Origin: FLUQ01 sp031551515
GTDB taxonomy: Bacteria > Desulfobacterota > Desulfovibrionia > Desulfovibrionales > Desulfovibrionaceae
Direction of reading: 5' to 3'
NCBI GenBank assembly: GCA_031551515.1
Contig: JAVBNL010000018.1
Span: 22,525 to 86,524 of the forward strand
DNA length: 64,000 bases
Translations under genes and position numbers: made by a program
The notes under the pieces: generated by a model
Databases searched by the model: none
Seen by the model: only the letters and a program-made list of their open reading frames with translations
Told to the model about the DNA's origin: nothing
Part shown: piece by piece, positions 8,426 through 16,556 of the stretch
Position numbering within the stretch: the first letter of the stretch is position 1
Layout of the letters: the number at the start of each line of letters is the position of its first letter

Positions 8426-10195
8426 TTATCCTTCTGGCAATGTCGGAACCGGGCAGGCCCCTTCGGCGCAGCGCCGCACATCATCCAGCACCATCTCGGT
8501 CAGGCTTTTGGCCACCTCTTCCTCTTCAAAGGCCACGGCCGTCACCCCGGCCTTGCGCAGCAGTTTGTTCTCTTCCAGAAAACGCGCCCGCACCAGAATG
8601 CGGATTTCCGGGTTCAGGCTGCGGGCCATGGCCGCCGTTGCCGCCACGTCCGCGACAATAGGCAGGGTGATGATCAGGTAGCCCGCACGTTCTATCCCCG
8701 CGGCGATAAGAATGTTCCGCTTGGACGAATCGCCGAAAATGGCCCATTTGCCCTTGCCGGTCAGGCGGTTGACCGTGTCCACGTTCAAATCGATGACCAC
8801 CGGGGTTACGCCCCTGTCAGACAGCGCTCTGGCCACGCTCTTGCCCGTGGGGCCATAGCCCACGACCACCGCGATGGGCACGTCCGGCGCAGGGGTGCCG
8901 CTGCCGTGCCTGTGCGGCGCATGGGCGGCGTTGCCCTTGAGGGCTCTCGCGTCCGCCCTGGCGTTGAGAACGCGCCAGAGCTTTTCGCGTTTTTTCAGCG
9001 CGGCTTCGATTTTGGGGATGGTGCTGAACAGGCCGGGGTTCAGGGTGATGGAAACCAGCGCGCAGACAACCAGCACGTTGTAGACCGATTCGGGTATGAG
9101 GCCCAGATGCTGCGCTTGCTGGGTCAGAATGAAGGAAAATTCGCCCACCTGGGCCAGGCCCACGGCAACCGTCAGGGCCGTGTGCACCGAATAGCCCAGC
9201 ACGGTCACCACCAGGATGGCGGTCAGGGGTTTGAGCAGCAGCACGATGGCCAGACAGGCCGCGATAAGCAGGGGTTTTTCAAAAAGAAACGCGGGGTTGA
9301 ACAACATGCCCACGGAGAGGAAGAAGAGCACGGCAAAAGCGTCGCGCAGGGGCAAAAGATCCGCCCCGGCCTGATGGCTGAGTTTGGTCTTGCCGATGAC
9401 CATGCCGCCCAAAAACGCGCCCAAAGCCATAGATGCCTGAAAGAGCAGGGCAGCGCCCACGGCGGTTGCGAATGCGGCCACCAGCACGGTCAGGGTGAAC
9501 AGTTCCTGCGAGCGGCTGCGCACGATGTGGGTCAGCAGCCAGGGCACCACCCGGCCGCCCACCACCAGCACCGTGACCCACAGGGCGGTCAGGCGCAACA
9601 GCGCGCCGCCCAAAGCGTCCAGCGCGGGCCAGACGACGGAACCTGACGCCGCGCCCGCCGGGGCAGCGCCGTTCATCAGGCTTGCCACGCTGGGCAAAAG
9701 CACCAAAATGAGCACGGTGAACAGATCTTCCACCACCAGCCAGCCTATGCCCACATGGCCGTGCACGGTATCGACCATGTTGTTGTCGCTCAGCACGCGC
9801 AAAAGCACCACGGTGCTGGCCACGGCCAGGCCCAGGCCCAGCATGATCCCGGCGGGCAGGGGCAGGCCCAGGGCCGTGGCCGCCCAGGCGCCGACGGCTG
9901 TTGCCGCCGCGCTTTGCAGCACGGCGCCGGGTATGGCCACGCCCTTGACGGCCAAAAGGTCGCCCAGGTTGAAGTGCAGGCCCACCCCGAACATCAGCAG
10001 AATGACCCCGGCCTCTGAAAGCTGGGAAGCCAGCCCCATATCCGCCACAAAGCCGGGGGACTGGGGACCGACCAGGAAACCGGCCAAAAGGTAACCCACG
10101 ATGGGGGAAAGCTTCAGCCGCAAGGCCAGGTATCCGAAGACAAGCGCCAGGCCGAACCCGGCGGCCAGAATTTCAAGCAGTTTGTACTCGTGCAT
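8426..10195 (-). CDS. ybaL: YbaL-like Kef-type cation/proton antiporter with RCK-N domain
   Basis: A 589-residue CPA2 antiporter. The N-terminal sequence strongly resembles E. coli YbaL: LKLSPIVGYLLAGFLVGP, GFVADMGLASQLSE and GVILLMFGVGLHF. The membrane domain spans residues 1 to about 390. A TrkA-N nucleotide-binding domain starts around 445 (VVVGYGPTGKSVARAL, then the acidic residue in VIDLNVDTV). No TrkA-C domain follows, as in YbaL. It is convergent with the QueG-like gene, with a small stem-loop over the junction. It is a paralogue of, not a copy of, the antiporter at 3958-5964, from which it differs in length and C-terminal layout. Confidence 0.88.
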   Translation of the reverse strand: MHEYKLLEILAAGFGLALVFGYLALRLKLSPIVGYLLAGFLVGPQSPGFVADMGLASQLSEAGVILLMFGVGLHFNLGDLLAVKGVAIPGAVLQSAAATAVGAWAATALGLPLPAGIMLGLGLAVASTVVLLRVLSDNNMVDTVHGHVGIGWLVVEDLFTVLILVLLPSVASLMNGAAPAGAASGSVVWPALDALGGALLRLTALWVTVLVVGGRVVPWLLTHIVRSRSQELFTLTVLVAAFATAVGAALLFQASMALGAFLGGMVIGKTKLSHQAGADLLPLRDAFAVLFFLSVGMLFNPAFLFEKPLLIAACLAIVLLLKPLTAILVVTVLGYSVHTALTVAVGLAQVGEFSFILTQQAQHLGLIPESVYNVLVVCALVSITLNPGLFSTIPKIEAALKKREKLWRVLNARADARALKGNAAHAPHRHGSGTPAPDVPIAVVVGYGPTGKSVARALSDRGVTPVVIDLNVDTVNRLTGKGKWAIFGDSSKRNILIAAGIERAGYLIITLPIVADVAATAAMARSLNPEIRILVRARFLEENKLLRKAGVTAVAFEEEEVAKSLTEMVLDDVRRCAEGACPVPTLPEG

Positions 10196-10271
10196 CGCGT
10201 TCTCGCATGGCTGCTATAGGAAAAGCCATTCTTACACGTAACAACCATAGAGGCCTTTGGCAACGCGCGTA

Positions 10272-10308
10272 TAAAAAAAGAAACCCCACCAGGATGTCCC
10301 GGCGGGGC
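10272..10308 (-). terminator. Intrinsic terminator of the 77-residue protein gene
   Basis: On the minus strand CCCCGCCGGG and CCTGGTGGGG form a ten-base stem with a four-base loop, followed by a T-rich run. It lies 31 bp past the stop of the gene at 10339. Confidence 0.85.
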
Positions 10309-10338
10309 TGCTAGTGTACACCGGCTTTTAGTTTTAGA

Positions 10339-10572
10339 TCAGCCGGTGATGTCCGTTACGGCGCCTTTGGCTCCGTATGCCGCGGACAGCACTGATTTCT
10401 GGAAGTCGTAGCTGGCGGCCATGTCGGAACTTGTTCCGCCGCACGAGCCGCCCTGCTGGTTCAGTGTATCCAGGGTCTTGGTGATGATCTCCGCGCCGAT
10501 GGTGGCCGCTTGGGTCGTTGCGGTCAGGGCGGCGATATCCGCCGCGCTGCCCGTACTGCTGACGGTGCTCAT
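10339..10572 (-). CDS. Small protein resembling YjfB-type putative motility proteins
   Basis: A 77-residue protein with a helical, alanine- and threonine-rich N-terminal half (ADIAALTATTQAATIG) and a C-terminal half containing a single Cys (GGSCGG). The N-terminal pattern recalls the YjfB-like putative motility protein family, but the match is weak by eye. A strong GGAGGA ribosome-binding site precedes the ATG. The gene has its own terminator and a perfect FliA-type promoter about 45 bp upstream. The promoter supports a flagellar or motility role better than the protein sequence does. It has no signal peptide or transmembrane helix. Confidence 0.7.
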   Translation of the reverse strand: MSTVSSTGSAADIAALTATTQAATIGAEIITKTLDTLNQQGGSCGGTSSDMAASYDFQKSVLSAAYGAKGAVTDITG

Positions 10573-10614
10573 GGTTTCCTCCTTCTCCCTGCGTTAGAAC
10601 ACGCCATGTACGGC

Positions 10615-10641
10615 TTATCGGCAAGCCTATGGAGAGCTTTA
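10615..10641 (-). promoter_or_regulatory. Sigma-28 (FliA) promoter of the small protein gene
   Basis: On the minus strand TAAAGCTC (10634-10641), an 11-base spacer and GCCGATAA (10615-10622) match the enterobacterial sigma-28 consensus in both boxes and in spacing. Transcription would start near 10605, about 33 bases before the ATG at 10572. Confidence 0.85.
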
Positions 10642-10648
10642 GGCCTAA

Positions 10649-10780
10649 AGCCAAATAACTCTTTTGCCCGAATACGGCGTCAAGCGGCCCTTTTTACTCC
10701 AGTCGAGTACCAGAAGAGTACACTTCCTTCGTAAAAAGGGCCGCTTTTCTTGTCTTTGGAGTAAAATCTTTTATTTGGCT
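10649..10780 (+). repeat. Dispersed long-hairpin repeat, copy 4
   Basis: The outer arms 10649-10658 and 10771-10780 are perfect 10-bp complements. The inner arms GCGGCCCTTTTTAC (10684-10697) and its complement (10731-10744) pair perfectly over 14 bp. The apical hairpin is GTAC-CAGAAGA-GTAC. The copy ends 13 bp from the pirin stop and begins 8 bp upstream of the FliA promoter of the neighbouring small gene. Confidence 0.85.
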
Positions 10781-10793
10781 CTGAGCAGAGAGT

Positions 10794-11642
10794 CTACCTG
10801 ACGAAAGTCCCGTCCGCCAGATCGCGGCGGGCCTGCGTCAGTTCCTCTTTGGTGTTCATGACGATGGGGCCGCCCCAGGCGACCGGCTCACGCAGGGGCG
10901 GGCCGGAAACCACAATCAGCCGCGCGCCTTCCGCCTTCGCGCTCACGTTGAGAATGTCGCCGGACGAAAAAAGCACCGCCCGCCGCGCCCCGGCCGTGCC
11001 GCTGTGCGGCGGGAACGAGCAAGAACCCTGTAGAATATAGGCGAAAACCGTCACGCCCGGCGGCGTATCCAAAGCCCACAGGCCGTTGGGGGCAAGGGTC
11101 ACGTCCAGAAAGAGCGCGTCCACATATTCGCCCCGCGCAGCCCCGCTCTGCCCTTTGTATTCGCCGCTCACAACGCGCACGGCGGCGGCGGTTTCCTGCA
11201 CCACAGGCACGGAAGCCGCCGTGATGTCGCGGTATTTGGGCTCGGTCATTTTGTGCTTGGCGGGCAGGTTGATCCACAATTGCAGGCCCAGCATGCGGCC
11301 ACGGCCGTCTTTCGGGGCTTTGGGCATTTCCTGGTGCAAAATGCCCCGGCCGGCGGTCATCCATTGACAGTCGCCGCCCCGAATGACGCCGGAGTTGCCC
11401 AAACTGTCCTGGTGGTCGATTTCTCCCTCAATCAGATAGGTGAAGGTCTCGATGCCCCTGTGCGGGTGCATGGGAAAGCCCCTGACGTAGTCGTCCGGGT
11501 TGGTGGAGTCAAAAGCGTCAAGCATCAGAAAAGGGTCAAAGTCATAGACCGTGCCCGTGCCGAGCACGCGCACCAGTTTCACCCCGGCCCCGTCGATGGT
11601 GGGGGAACCGGTGACGGTTTTGATGATCGTCCGTTGCGTCAT
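10794..11642 (-). CDS. Pirin family protein (bicupin)
   Basis: A 282-residue bicupin. The metal ligands of pirins are all present: H59 and H61 in MHPHRG, H103 and E105 in ILHQEM. Pirins are Fe-binding cupins, some with quercetin dioxygenase activity and others acting as regulators or redox-responsive proteins; the role here is not predictable. The ATG at 11642 is chosen because GGAGG lies about ten bases upstream and the conserved pirin sequence begins there. A longer in-frame reading adds 24 unconserved residues. It appears monocistronic. Confidence 0.9.
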   Translation of the reverse strand: MTQRTIIKTVTGSPTIDGAGVKLVRVLGTGTVYDFDPFLMLDAFDSTNPDDYVRGFPMHPHRGIETFTYLIEGEIDHQDSLGNSGVIRGGDCQWMTAGRGILHQEMPKAPKDGRGRMLGLQLWINLPAKHKMTEPKYRDITAASVPVVQETAAAVRVVSGEYKGQSGAARGEYVDALFLDVTLAPNGLWALDTPPGVTVFAYILQGSCSFPPHSGTAGARRAVLFSSGDILNVSAKAEGARLIVVSGPPLREPVAWGGPIVMNTKEELTQARRDLADGTFVR

Positions 11643-11759
11643 ATGAGCCTCCGCATGCAAAGCTGAATAGGGGAACTTCGCGTATGTTATGAAGAAGAAA
11701 ACCGGCGTTGTCAAAGGCCGGAGATTGACTTTGCGTATGCGCCGCCATACACTCTATCA

Positions 11760-12371
11760 ATGAACGCAATACCAAACGATATCATCAACTATGTCAGCGG
11801 GATACGAGCAGGGTCCAACCTGGATCTTCTGCGCGGCGAACGGCCGGAAGCGAAAATAAACGCGCAGGAAAGCTATTGCGCTCTTTTCGCGCCGCAAGAA
11901 GCAAACGACGTGTCGCTTGCCGAACGTTTCGCCCTGGCCGTCTTTACGGCGGGCCTGCACGGAGACGCGGATCTTGCGGCCTTTTACGCCGAGGGATTGG
12001 CGGCGACGGGCGCATCCGGCGCGCTTTTGGAGGCGGCGCGCGCCCTGCCGGGCGATGCGGGGTCAGGGCCCTACGGCCGGTATCCGAGCGGGCCGCTCAG
12101 CGCCGAAGATGAAGCCGGGCCCGCGTGGCAGCCGCCGCAAGAACGGGGCGAGATTTTGGGGCCGCGCCTTGCGGCCGCCTTTGAACACGCGCACATGCTG
12201 ACCTTTCACCCGCGCGACAGCTCGCAAGCGGCCCTGCAAAGCCTGCTGGACGCCGGGTGGTCTTCCGCCGGCGTGGTGACGGTTTCACAGCTCATCAGTT
12301 TTCTGGCTTACCAGGCGCGCCTGGTCCACGGGCTGCGCGTCATGGCGCGCGCCATGAACGCCGAAGGATAA
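11760..12371 (+). CDS. CMD-domain protein of the Avi_7169 type
   Basis: A 203-residue protein lacking the AhpD CxxC motif. The N-terminal block (DIINYVSGIRAGSNLDLLRG) and the C-terminal TFHPRDSSQAALQSLLDAGW with VSQLISFLAYQ resemble the first member of the paired CMD/AhpD proteins known as the Avi_7169 families. The role is not established. It is followed 11 bases later by its usual AhpD-like partner, so the two probably form one operon. No strong ribosome-binding site is seen before the ATG. Confidence 0.75.
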   Translation: MNAIPNDIINYVSGIRAGSNLDLLRGERPEAKINAQESYCALFAPQEANDVSLAERFALAVFTAGLHGDADLAAFYAEGLAATGASGALLEAARALPGDAGSGPYGRYPSGPLSAEDEAGPAWQPPQERGEILGPRLAAAFEHAHMLTFHPRDSSQAALQSLLDAGWSSAGVVTVSQLISFLAYQARLVHGLRVMARAMNAEG

Positions 12372-12382
12372 AGGGAACGAAC

Positions 12383-12988
12383 ATGCGCGAGAAGACCATC
12401 GACCCGGGCGTCACGCAGCCGGTAAATACCTTTACCCAGGCGAACATCGTCTGGAAACCCTGGCTGGAGCCTTTGGCCGAAGAAGAGCTGACCGAGCGCC
12501 ACATGGCCGCTTTTAAAGCGGCGGCGCACGCGAAATCGACGTATTTCCGCCTGCTGGCGCGGGATGTGGATATTTTGCGGGCCAGATCCCGCTCGGACCA
12601 GGATATTTTTTACAACTGCAAAAACGGCTTGCCGCGAGGCGAGCGCGAGTTTACGGCCGCGGCTGTTTCGCGGTGTAACGGCTGCATTTATTGCGCATCC
12701 GTGCATGCGCGGTTCGCAACGACGTTCGCCAAACGCGGCGATGATGTGAACGCCTTTCTTGAGAAGGGCTTCAGCGTGGATCTTGGGGCGCGCTGGAACG
12801 CCATCGCCAAGGCGGCGGCCGCGTTGACCGCGACCCCTGCCGCTTTCGGCGCGGAACATATGGCGGAGTTGCGTGAAGCGGGTCTGAGTGAACTGGAGAT
12901 TATGGACGTTATTAACTGCGCGGCTTTTTTCGCTTGGGCCAACAGGTTGATGTTGTCGCTGGGGGAACCGGATCAGCCGGGGACATAA
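12383..12988 (+). CDS. Alkylhydroperoxidase AhpD-domain protein of the Avi_7169 type
   Basis: A 201-residue CMD/AhpD-fold protein with the redox motif CNGCIYCASVH, in which C101, C104 and H108 form the CxxC-x3-H catalytic set. AhpD-like proteins use this pair for thiol-dependent peroxidase chemistry. The ATG at 12383 has AAGGGAACG before it and fits the family start; the frame is open far upstream inside the preceding gene. It pairs with the gene ending at 12371. The terminator shared with the convergent diaminopimelate dehydrogenase gene lies at 13139-13176. Confidence 0.85.
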   Translation: MREKTIDPGVTQPVNTFTQANIVWKPWLEPLAEEELTERHMAAFKAAAHAKSTYFRLLARDVDILRARSRSDQDIFYNCKNGLPRGEREFTAAAVSRCNGCIYCASVHARFATTFAKRGDDVNAFLEKGFSVDLGARWNAIAKAAAALTATPAAFGAEHMAELREAGLSELEIMDVINCAAFFAWANRLMLSLGEPDQPGT

Positions 12989-13138
12989 GAACTATGCTCT
13001 CGATTTTTTGACAAAACGGGTTTCGGTGTAGGCTGGCCCTCGCCGGGAAGGCGGACCAACTAAGAAAAATAAATGTGGTCCCTTCCCACAGGAGAGCACT
13101 CTGTCAAAGAGATGGGAGCAAGGTTCTTTATAAAAACA

Positions 13139-13176
13139 GGAAAACGGGTTCCGGCTTTCACCGGAACCCGTTTTTA
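13139..13176. terminator. Bidirectional intrinsic terminator
   Basis: AACGGGTTCCGG and CCGGAACCCGTT form a near-perfect stem with a short loop. It is flanked by A and T runs so that it can work on both strands, between convergent genes. An additional weaker pairing (GGGAAGG near 13039 with CCTTCCC near 13085) lies just before it. Confidence 0.9.
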
Positions 13177-13192
13177 CATAGCGCAACCGACC

Positions 13193-14116
13193 TCACACCA
13201 GCCGCGCGATATGCTCCATTCTGTCGCCGGGCAAGAGCGCCACCGGCGGCACGTCAATAAGCGTGTAGCACCCCGCGTTCATGCGGGTCACCGCACGCGC
13301 GCACGAAACAAGCACCTGCGCGGTCAGCGCGGGGTTGTCGATGCGCATGTCGAAGGTCAAATGCTGGTTCGAAATGCTGCCGGATGCGCCGACGCGCTCC
13401 ATCAGCACGCCGTGGGAGTTGTCGGCAACCGCAGCCATCTCTTCCGGGCTTTTCACTTCGCGCACGTCCAGGGGGTCATGACTGAAATAGGGGTCGGCGG
13501 CCAGGTCCTTTTTGATGGTTTCAAAGGCATGCCCCGCCTGCGGCAGAATGTAGACCAGCCGCGAATGCCGCCCCCCGCCGATGGGAATGGTGATGGAAGT
13601 GGCGTCCGCCACGCCTTTGATGGCGCGGGCGGCGACGGAATGGCCCATGGAGCGGCCCCGGCCGAAATTGGTGAAGGTGGTGCCCACGGGGGTCATGGCT
13701 TCAAACAGGGCGCGCAAGACGGAATCGGTGCCCGGGTCCCACCCGGCGGCGGTGATGCAAACGCGCCCCGCCTTTTTGGCGGCTTCGTCCAGGTTCCGCA
13801 CCAGCGCGGGTATTTCCGTGTGGATGTCAAAACTGTCCACCGTGTGCATGCCTTTGGCCAGGTAATGGCGGGCGTCTTCCGGCACGGCGCGCGAGGGCCC
13901 GGCCACGACCACCACATCGGGCTTGCCTTTTTGGGCGATCAAATCGTCGATGGAAGCGAAATCGGGGGCCCCTTTAAGGTCCTGAACCTGCGTGCCCAGC
14001 GATGCGGCGCGGCGAATCACACCCAGGCATTCCATGTCGCGGGCGCAACTGATGCTGTCGATGACGTGGCGCCCGATATTGCCCAGCCCGTGCACCGCAA
14101 CCTTGATCATAGCCAT
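13193..14116 (-). CDS. ddh: meso-Diaminopimelate dehydrogenase
   Basis: A 307-residue NADPH-dependent enzyme. It has the Rossmann start IKVAVHGLGNIGRHV, then VDSFDIH, TAAGWDPGTDS, GRGRSMGHSVAARAIKGV and GGRHSRLVYI, all typical of Ddh. The known reaction is the reversible reductive amination of tetrahydrodipicolinate to meso-diaminopimelate; engineered and natural relatives act on other D-amino acids. The ATG at 14116 has AAGGAG nine bases upstream. It is the last gene of a permease/asparaginase group whose promoter carries the FCD-type operators. A catabolic role (deamination) is therefore as likely as lysine synthesis. Confidence 0.88.
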   Translation of the reverse strand: MAMIKVAVHGLGNIGRHVIDSISCARDMECLGVIRRAASLGTQVQDLKGAPDFASIDDLIAQKGKPDVVVVAGPSRAVPEDARHYLAKGMHTVDSFDIHTEIPALVRNLDEAAKKAGRVCITAAGWDPGTDSVLRALFEAMTPVGTTFTNFGRGRSMGHSVAARAIKGVADATSITIPIGGGRHSRLVYILPQAGHAFETIKKDLAADPYFSHDPLDVREVKSPEEMAAVADNSHGVLMERVGASGSISNQHLTFDMRIDNPALTAQVLVSCARAVTRMNAGCYTLIDVPPVALLPGDRMEHIARLV

Positions 14117-14178
14117 ACAGAGAACTCCTTTACCGGGCGGCATTGCCCGAAATTACCGTAAAGCTATACCGCGCGTAT

Positions 14179-15159
14179 TCAGGGTGTGTCAAAATATACG
14201 GCGATCTGTTTGGGGTCGCGGGTTTCGCCCAGCGCCAGCATCAGTTTGATGCGGGCTTTGGGGCCGCTTATTTCCCCGCCGAGTATGACGCCCGCTTCCA
14301 GCAGCTTTTTCACGCCGCCTTCATAAGCGTAAATATCCAGCACCCGGCCGCCCAAGCAGCGGCTTGTCAGCACCACGGGAATGCCGTTTTCAATGGCAAG
14401 GCTCATTCCCGCGGCCGCGCCGGGCGACACGTTGCCCCGGCCGAACCCTTCAACCACGATACCTTTGGCCCCTTTTTCCACCAGACATTTGAAGAAAAAG
14501 TCGTCGGATCCGGCCGCCAGCTTGACCAGATACACGCTCTCTTCGATGTGCGCCGGCCTGATTTTTTGCAGACCGAGCGGGGAACGGCGAAAAATGACCC
14601 GGTCGGCGTCCGCGTAGCCCAGCGGCCCCCAAAAGGGAGACGCAAAGGTGCCGGGGTTGGCGGAGTGGGTTTTGGTCACTTCGCGCGCGGCGTGTATCTC
14701 TTCGTTCATCACCACCAGGGCGCCTTTGCCCCGGGCGTCGCGGCTGGCTGCGGTGCGCACGGCGCAGAGAATGTTTTTCGGCCCGTCCGGGCTGATCTCG
14801 GCGGCGCTGCGCATGGCCGCGGTCAGGCACACGGGTTTGTCGCTGCGCACATACAGATCCAGAAAATAGGCCGTTTCTTCCAGCGTATCCGTGCCGTGGG
14901 TGATGACCACGCCCGCCACGTTTTGGTCGGCAAGGGCGTCTTCAACCTGCAGCGCCAGGGCGTGCATGCGCGGTATGGTCATGTGCGGGCTGGGGATATT
15001 GGCAAACTCGCGCACCTCCACAGGGCAGACGTTCGCCAGCGGAGGCACGGCTTCGATCAGCTCCGGGCCGCTGACGGCCGGAACCGTGCCGCCGATAACA
15101 GGGTCGTAGCGCATGGCAATGGTGCCGCCGGTGGTGAAAACAATGACTTTGCCGCGCAT
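14179..15159 (-). CDS. L-asparaginase (type I/II family)
   Basis: A 326-residue asparaginase. The first catalytic loop is TTGGTIA (T13) and the second is THGTDTLEE (T90, D91), with a lysine near residue 166 in the expected place, so the T/T-D-K site is complete. It hydrolyses asparagine, and possibly glutamine or related amides, to the acid plus ammonia. No signal peptide is seen, so it is cytoplasmic. GGAGG precedes the ATG. It starts 13 bases after the unknown 412-residue gene and is followed 62 bases later by ddh. Confidence 0.9.
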   Translation of the reverse strand: MRGKVIVFTTGGTIAMRYDPVIGGTVPAVSGPELIEAVPPLANVCPVEVREFANIPSPHMTIPRMHALALQVEDALADQNVAGVVITHGTDTLEETAYFLDLYVRSDKPVCLTAAMRSAAEISPDGPKNILCAVRTAASRDARGKGALVVMNEEIHAAREVTKTHSANPGTFASPFWGPLGYADADRVIFRRSPLGLQKIRPAHIEESVYLVKLAAGSDDFFFKCLVEKGAKGIVVEGFGRGNVSPGAAAGMSLAIENGIPVVLTSRCLGGRVLDIYAYEGGVKKLLEAGVILGGEISGPKARIKLMLALGETRDPKQIAVYFDTP

Positions 15160-15172
15160 ATAGCCTCCTATA

Positions 15173-16411
15173 TTAGCGGGTTATGCGCACCAGGGCGTCA
15201 AGATCGCCCCGCCAGGCATGCTGTTCCAGGTGCGCTTTCGCCGCGGGCAGTTCCGGGCGCAGAACGGCGACCGCTTTTTTGATTATGGCGACATAGCGCG
15301 CCAGGTCTTCTTCCGTCAAAAAGGGAAACACATATCTGTCACGGTATGCCTGCGGCATGACGTAGCTGAGCACCGCCCCCATGCCGGGCATAATGCCGGT
15401 GCCGCCAACGATTTCATGCAACCGGTCGGACATGAAGCTGACCCCGGCCCCGTCTTCGCTGACCAGGCGGGCCAGCTTCGCCAAGGCTGCGATTTTTTCC
15501 TGCGACCAGCGGGCGTTCTTCAATTCTTCACCGGCCGCGATAACGGCATCGCCGAGGGCTTTGGTGGTGTTTTCCAGCCCGTTCGGGGTGCGCTTCATCA
15601 CATCGGTGCGGTAGCGAACGCTGTAGCCCAACTCTTCCGCCGCCCGCGTCACGGCTTGTCCCACAACAGGGTTGTCGTCAACCGGGTCGGCCCGCACCAG
15701 AAAATAGGGGTCCGTGGCCTCGGCGGAATAGGCCGGGGAATAAATTTTACCCTCCACAACAATGGTGGGAATATTCTCCATGCCCAAATCACGCATCACG
15801 GTTTTTTTGGAACCGGCGCAGACGTTGCCTTCCAGGTCTTCCACAGGGCCGCTGCCGTCAAGGGTGGCGTTGACCGTGCCCAGAACGGAAACGGGCACGC
15901 CGCCGATATCAAGCACCGCGCCGCTGATGCGGCCGCAGCAGTTTTCAAGGTTTTCCGTGGTATCTTTGAAGCGCGAAGGAAAGTTTTTGACGAAACTGTC
16001 CAGGGCCGCGTTGGCTATGGCCGTTTGCAGGGCTACGGGCGTTTCGTGAACGCCCTGGCCGTAAAAACGGCCGAACGCTTCAAGAACCAGCGTCTGGGTG
16101 CGCAGGGCGTCGCGGCCTTCCAGGCTTTTGGCCAGGCGCGCTTCGTGCATGGTCACGCCGCGCCGGGGGGCGCATGAAGCAACGCCGCCCGCGGTGGTTT
16201 CCACCGTGATGCGGCCGTGTATGCCGGTTTCGGCGCGCACTTCCCTGATGATCAGGGGCAGGTTCGTCGCTTCTTGAAACAAGGCCAGCACCGTGGCTAG
16301 GCCCACGGAATCGTCCTGCAAAAAGTGGTTGTGGCTGTGGCAGTGCCCGCTGCCCACATGCCCGGCAATACCGATGACGCCATGTTTGTGTTCACTCAGA
16401 CGAACGCGCAT
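15173..16411 (-). CDS. Conserved protein of unknown function with HCHSHNH motif
   Basis: A 412-residue protein that I do not recognise. The N-terminal region has a striking histidine-rich motif, GHVGSGHCHSHNHFLQDD (residues about 17-34), which could bind metal. Later come ENCCGRISGAVLDIGG with a Cys pair, glycine-rich GGTGIMPGMGA, and a helical C-terminus. No signal peptide or membrane segment is seen. The ATG at 16411 has GGAGG eight bases upstream. It lies between a permease and an asparaginase, so an enzyme acting on the imported compound is a reasonable guess, but no reaction is claimed. Confidence 0.7.
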   Translation of the reverse strand: MRVRLSEHKHGVIGIAGHVGSGHCHSHNHFLQDDSVGLATVLALFQEATNLPLIIREVRAETGIHGRITVETTAGGVASCAPRRGVTMHEARLAKSLEGRDALRTQTLVLEAFGRFYGQGVHETPVALQTAIANAALDSFVKNFPSRFKDTTENLENCCGRISGAVLDIGGVPVSVLGTVNATLDGSGPVEDLEGNVCAGSKKTVMRDLGMENIPTIVVEGKIYSPAYSAEATDPYFLVRADPVDDNPVVGQAVTRAAEELGYSVRYRTDVMKRTPNGLENTTKALGDAVIAAGEELKNARWSQEKIAALAKLARLVSEDGAGVSFMSDRLHEIVGGTGIMPGMGAVLSYVMPQAYRDRYVFPFLTEEDLARYVAIIKKAVAVLRPELPAAKAHLEQHAWRGDLDALVRITR

Positions 16412-16498
16412 GCAGGCCTCCGGAAAAGCGTTGGCGTATGCTCGGTTGTCAGCATACACCATAGACGAATTTTAAACAGCTATTTTTGACGAAATAAT

Positions 16499-16536
16499 GA
16501 CGGCCCGCCGCCGCGTATGCGGTGCGGCGGGCCGTC
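16499..16536 (-). terminator. Strong stem-loop after the permease gene
   Basis: A GC-rich stem of about 15 pairs (GACGGCCCGCCGC with its complement) lies between the permease stop and the next gene. On the minus strand it is followed by ATTATTTC, an imperfect T-tract. It is probably a terminator or attenuator that lowers expression of the genes after the permease. Confidence 0.65.
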
Positions 16537-16556
16537 GGTCGTGGTGTAAAAACCTG

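Noticed and set aside
13073..15282. Long plus-strand frames over ddh and asparaginase
   Set aside because: The minus-strand proteins have complete catalytic motifs; the plus-strand products are low-complexity.
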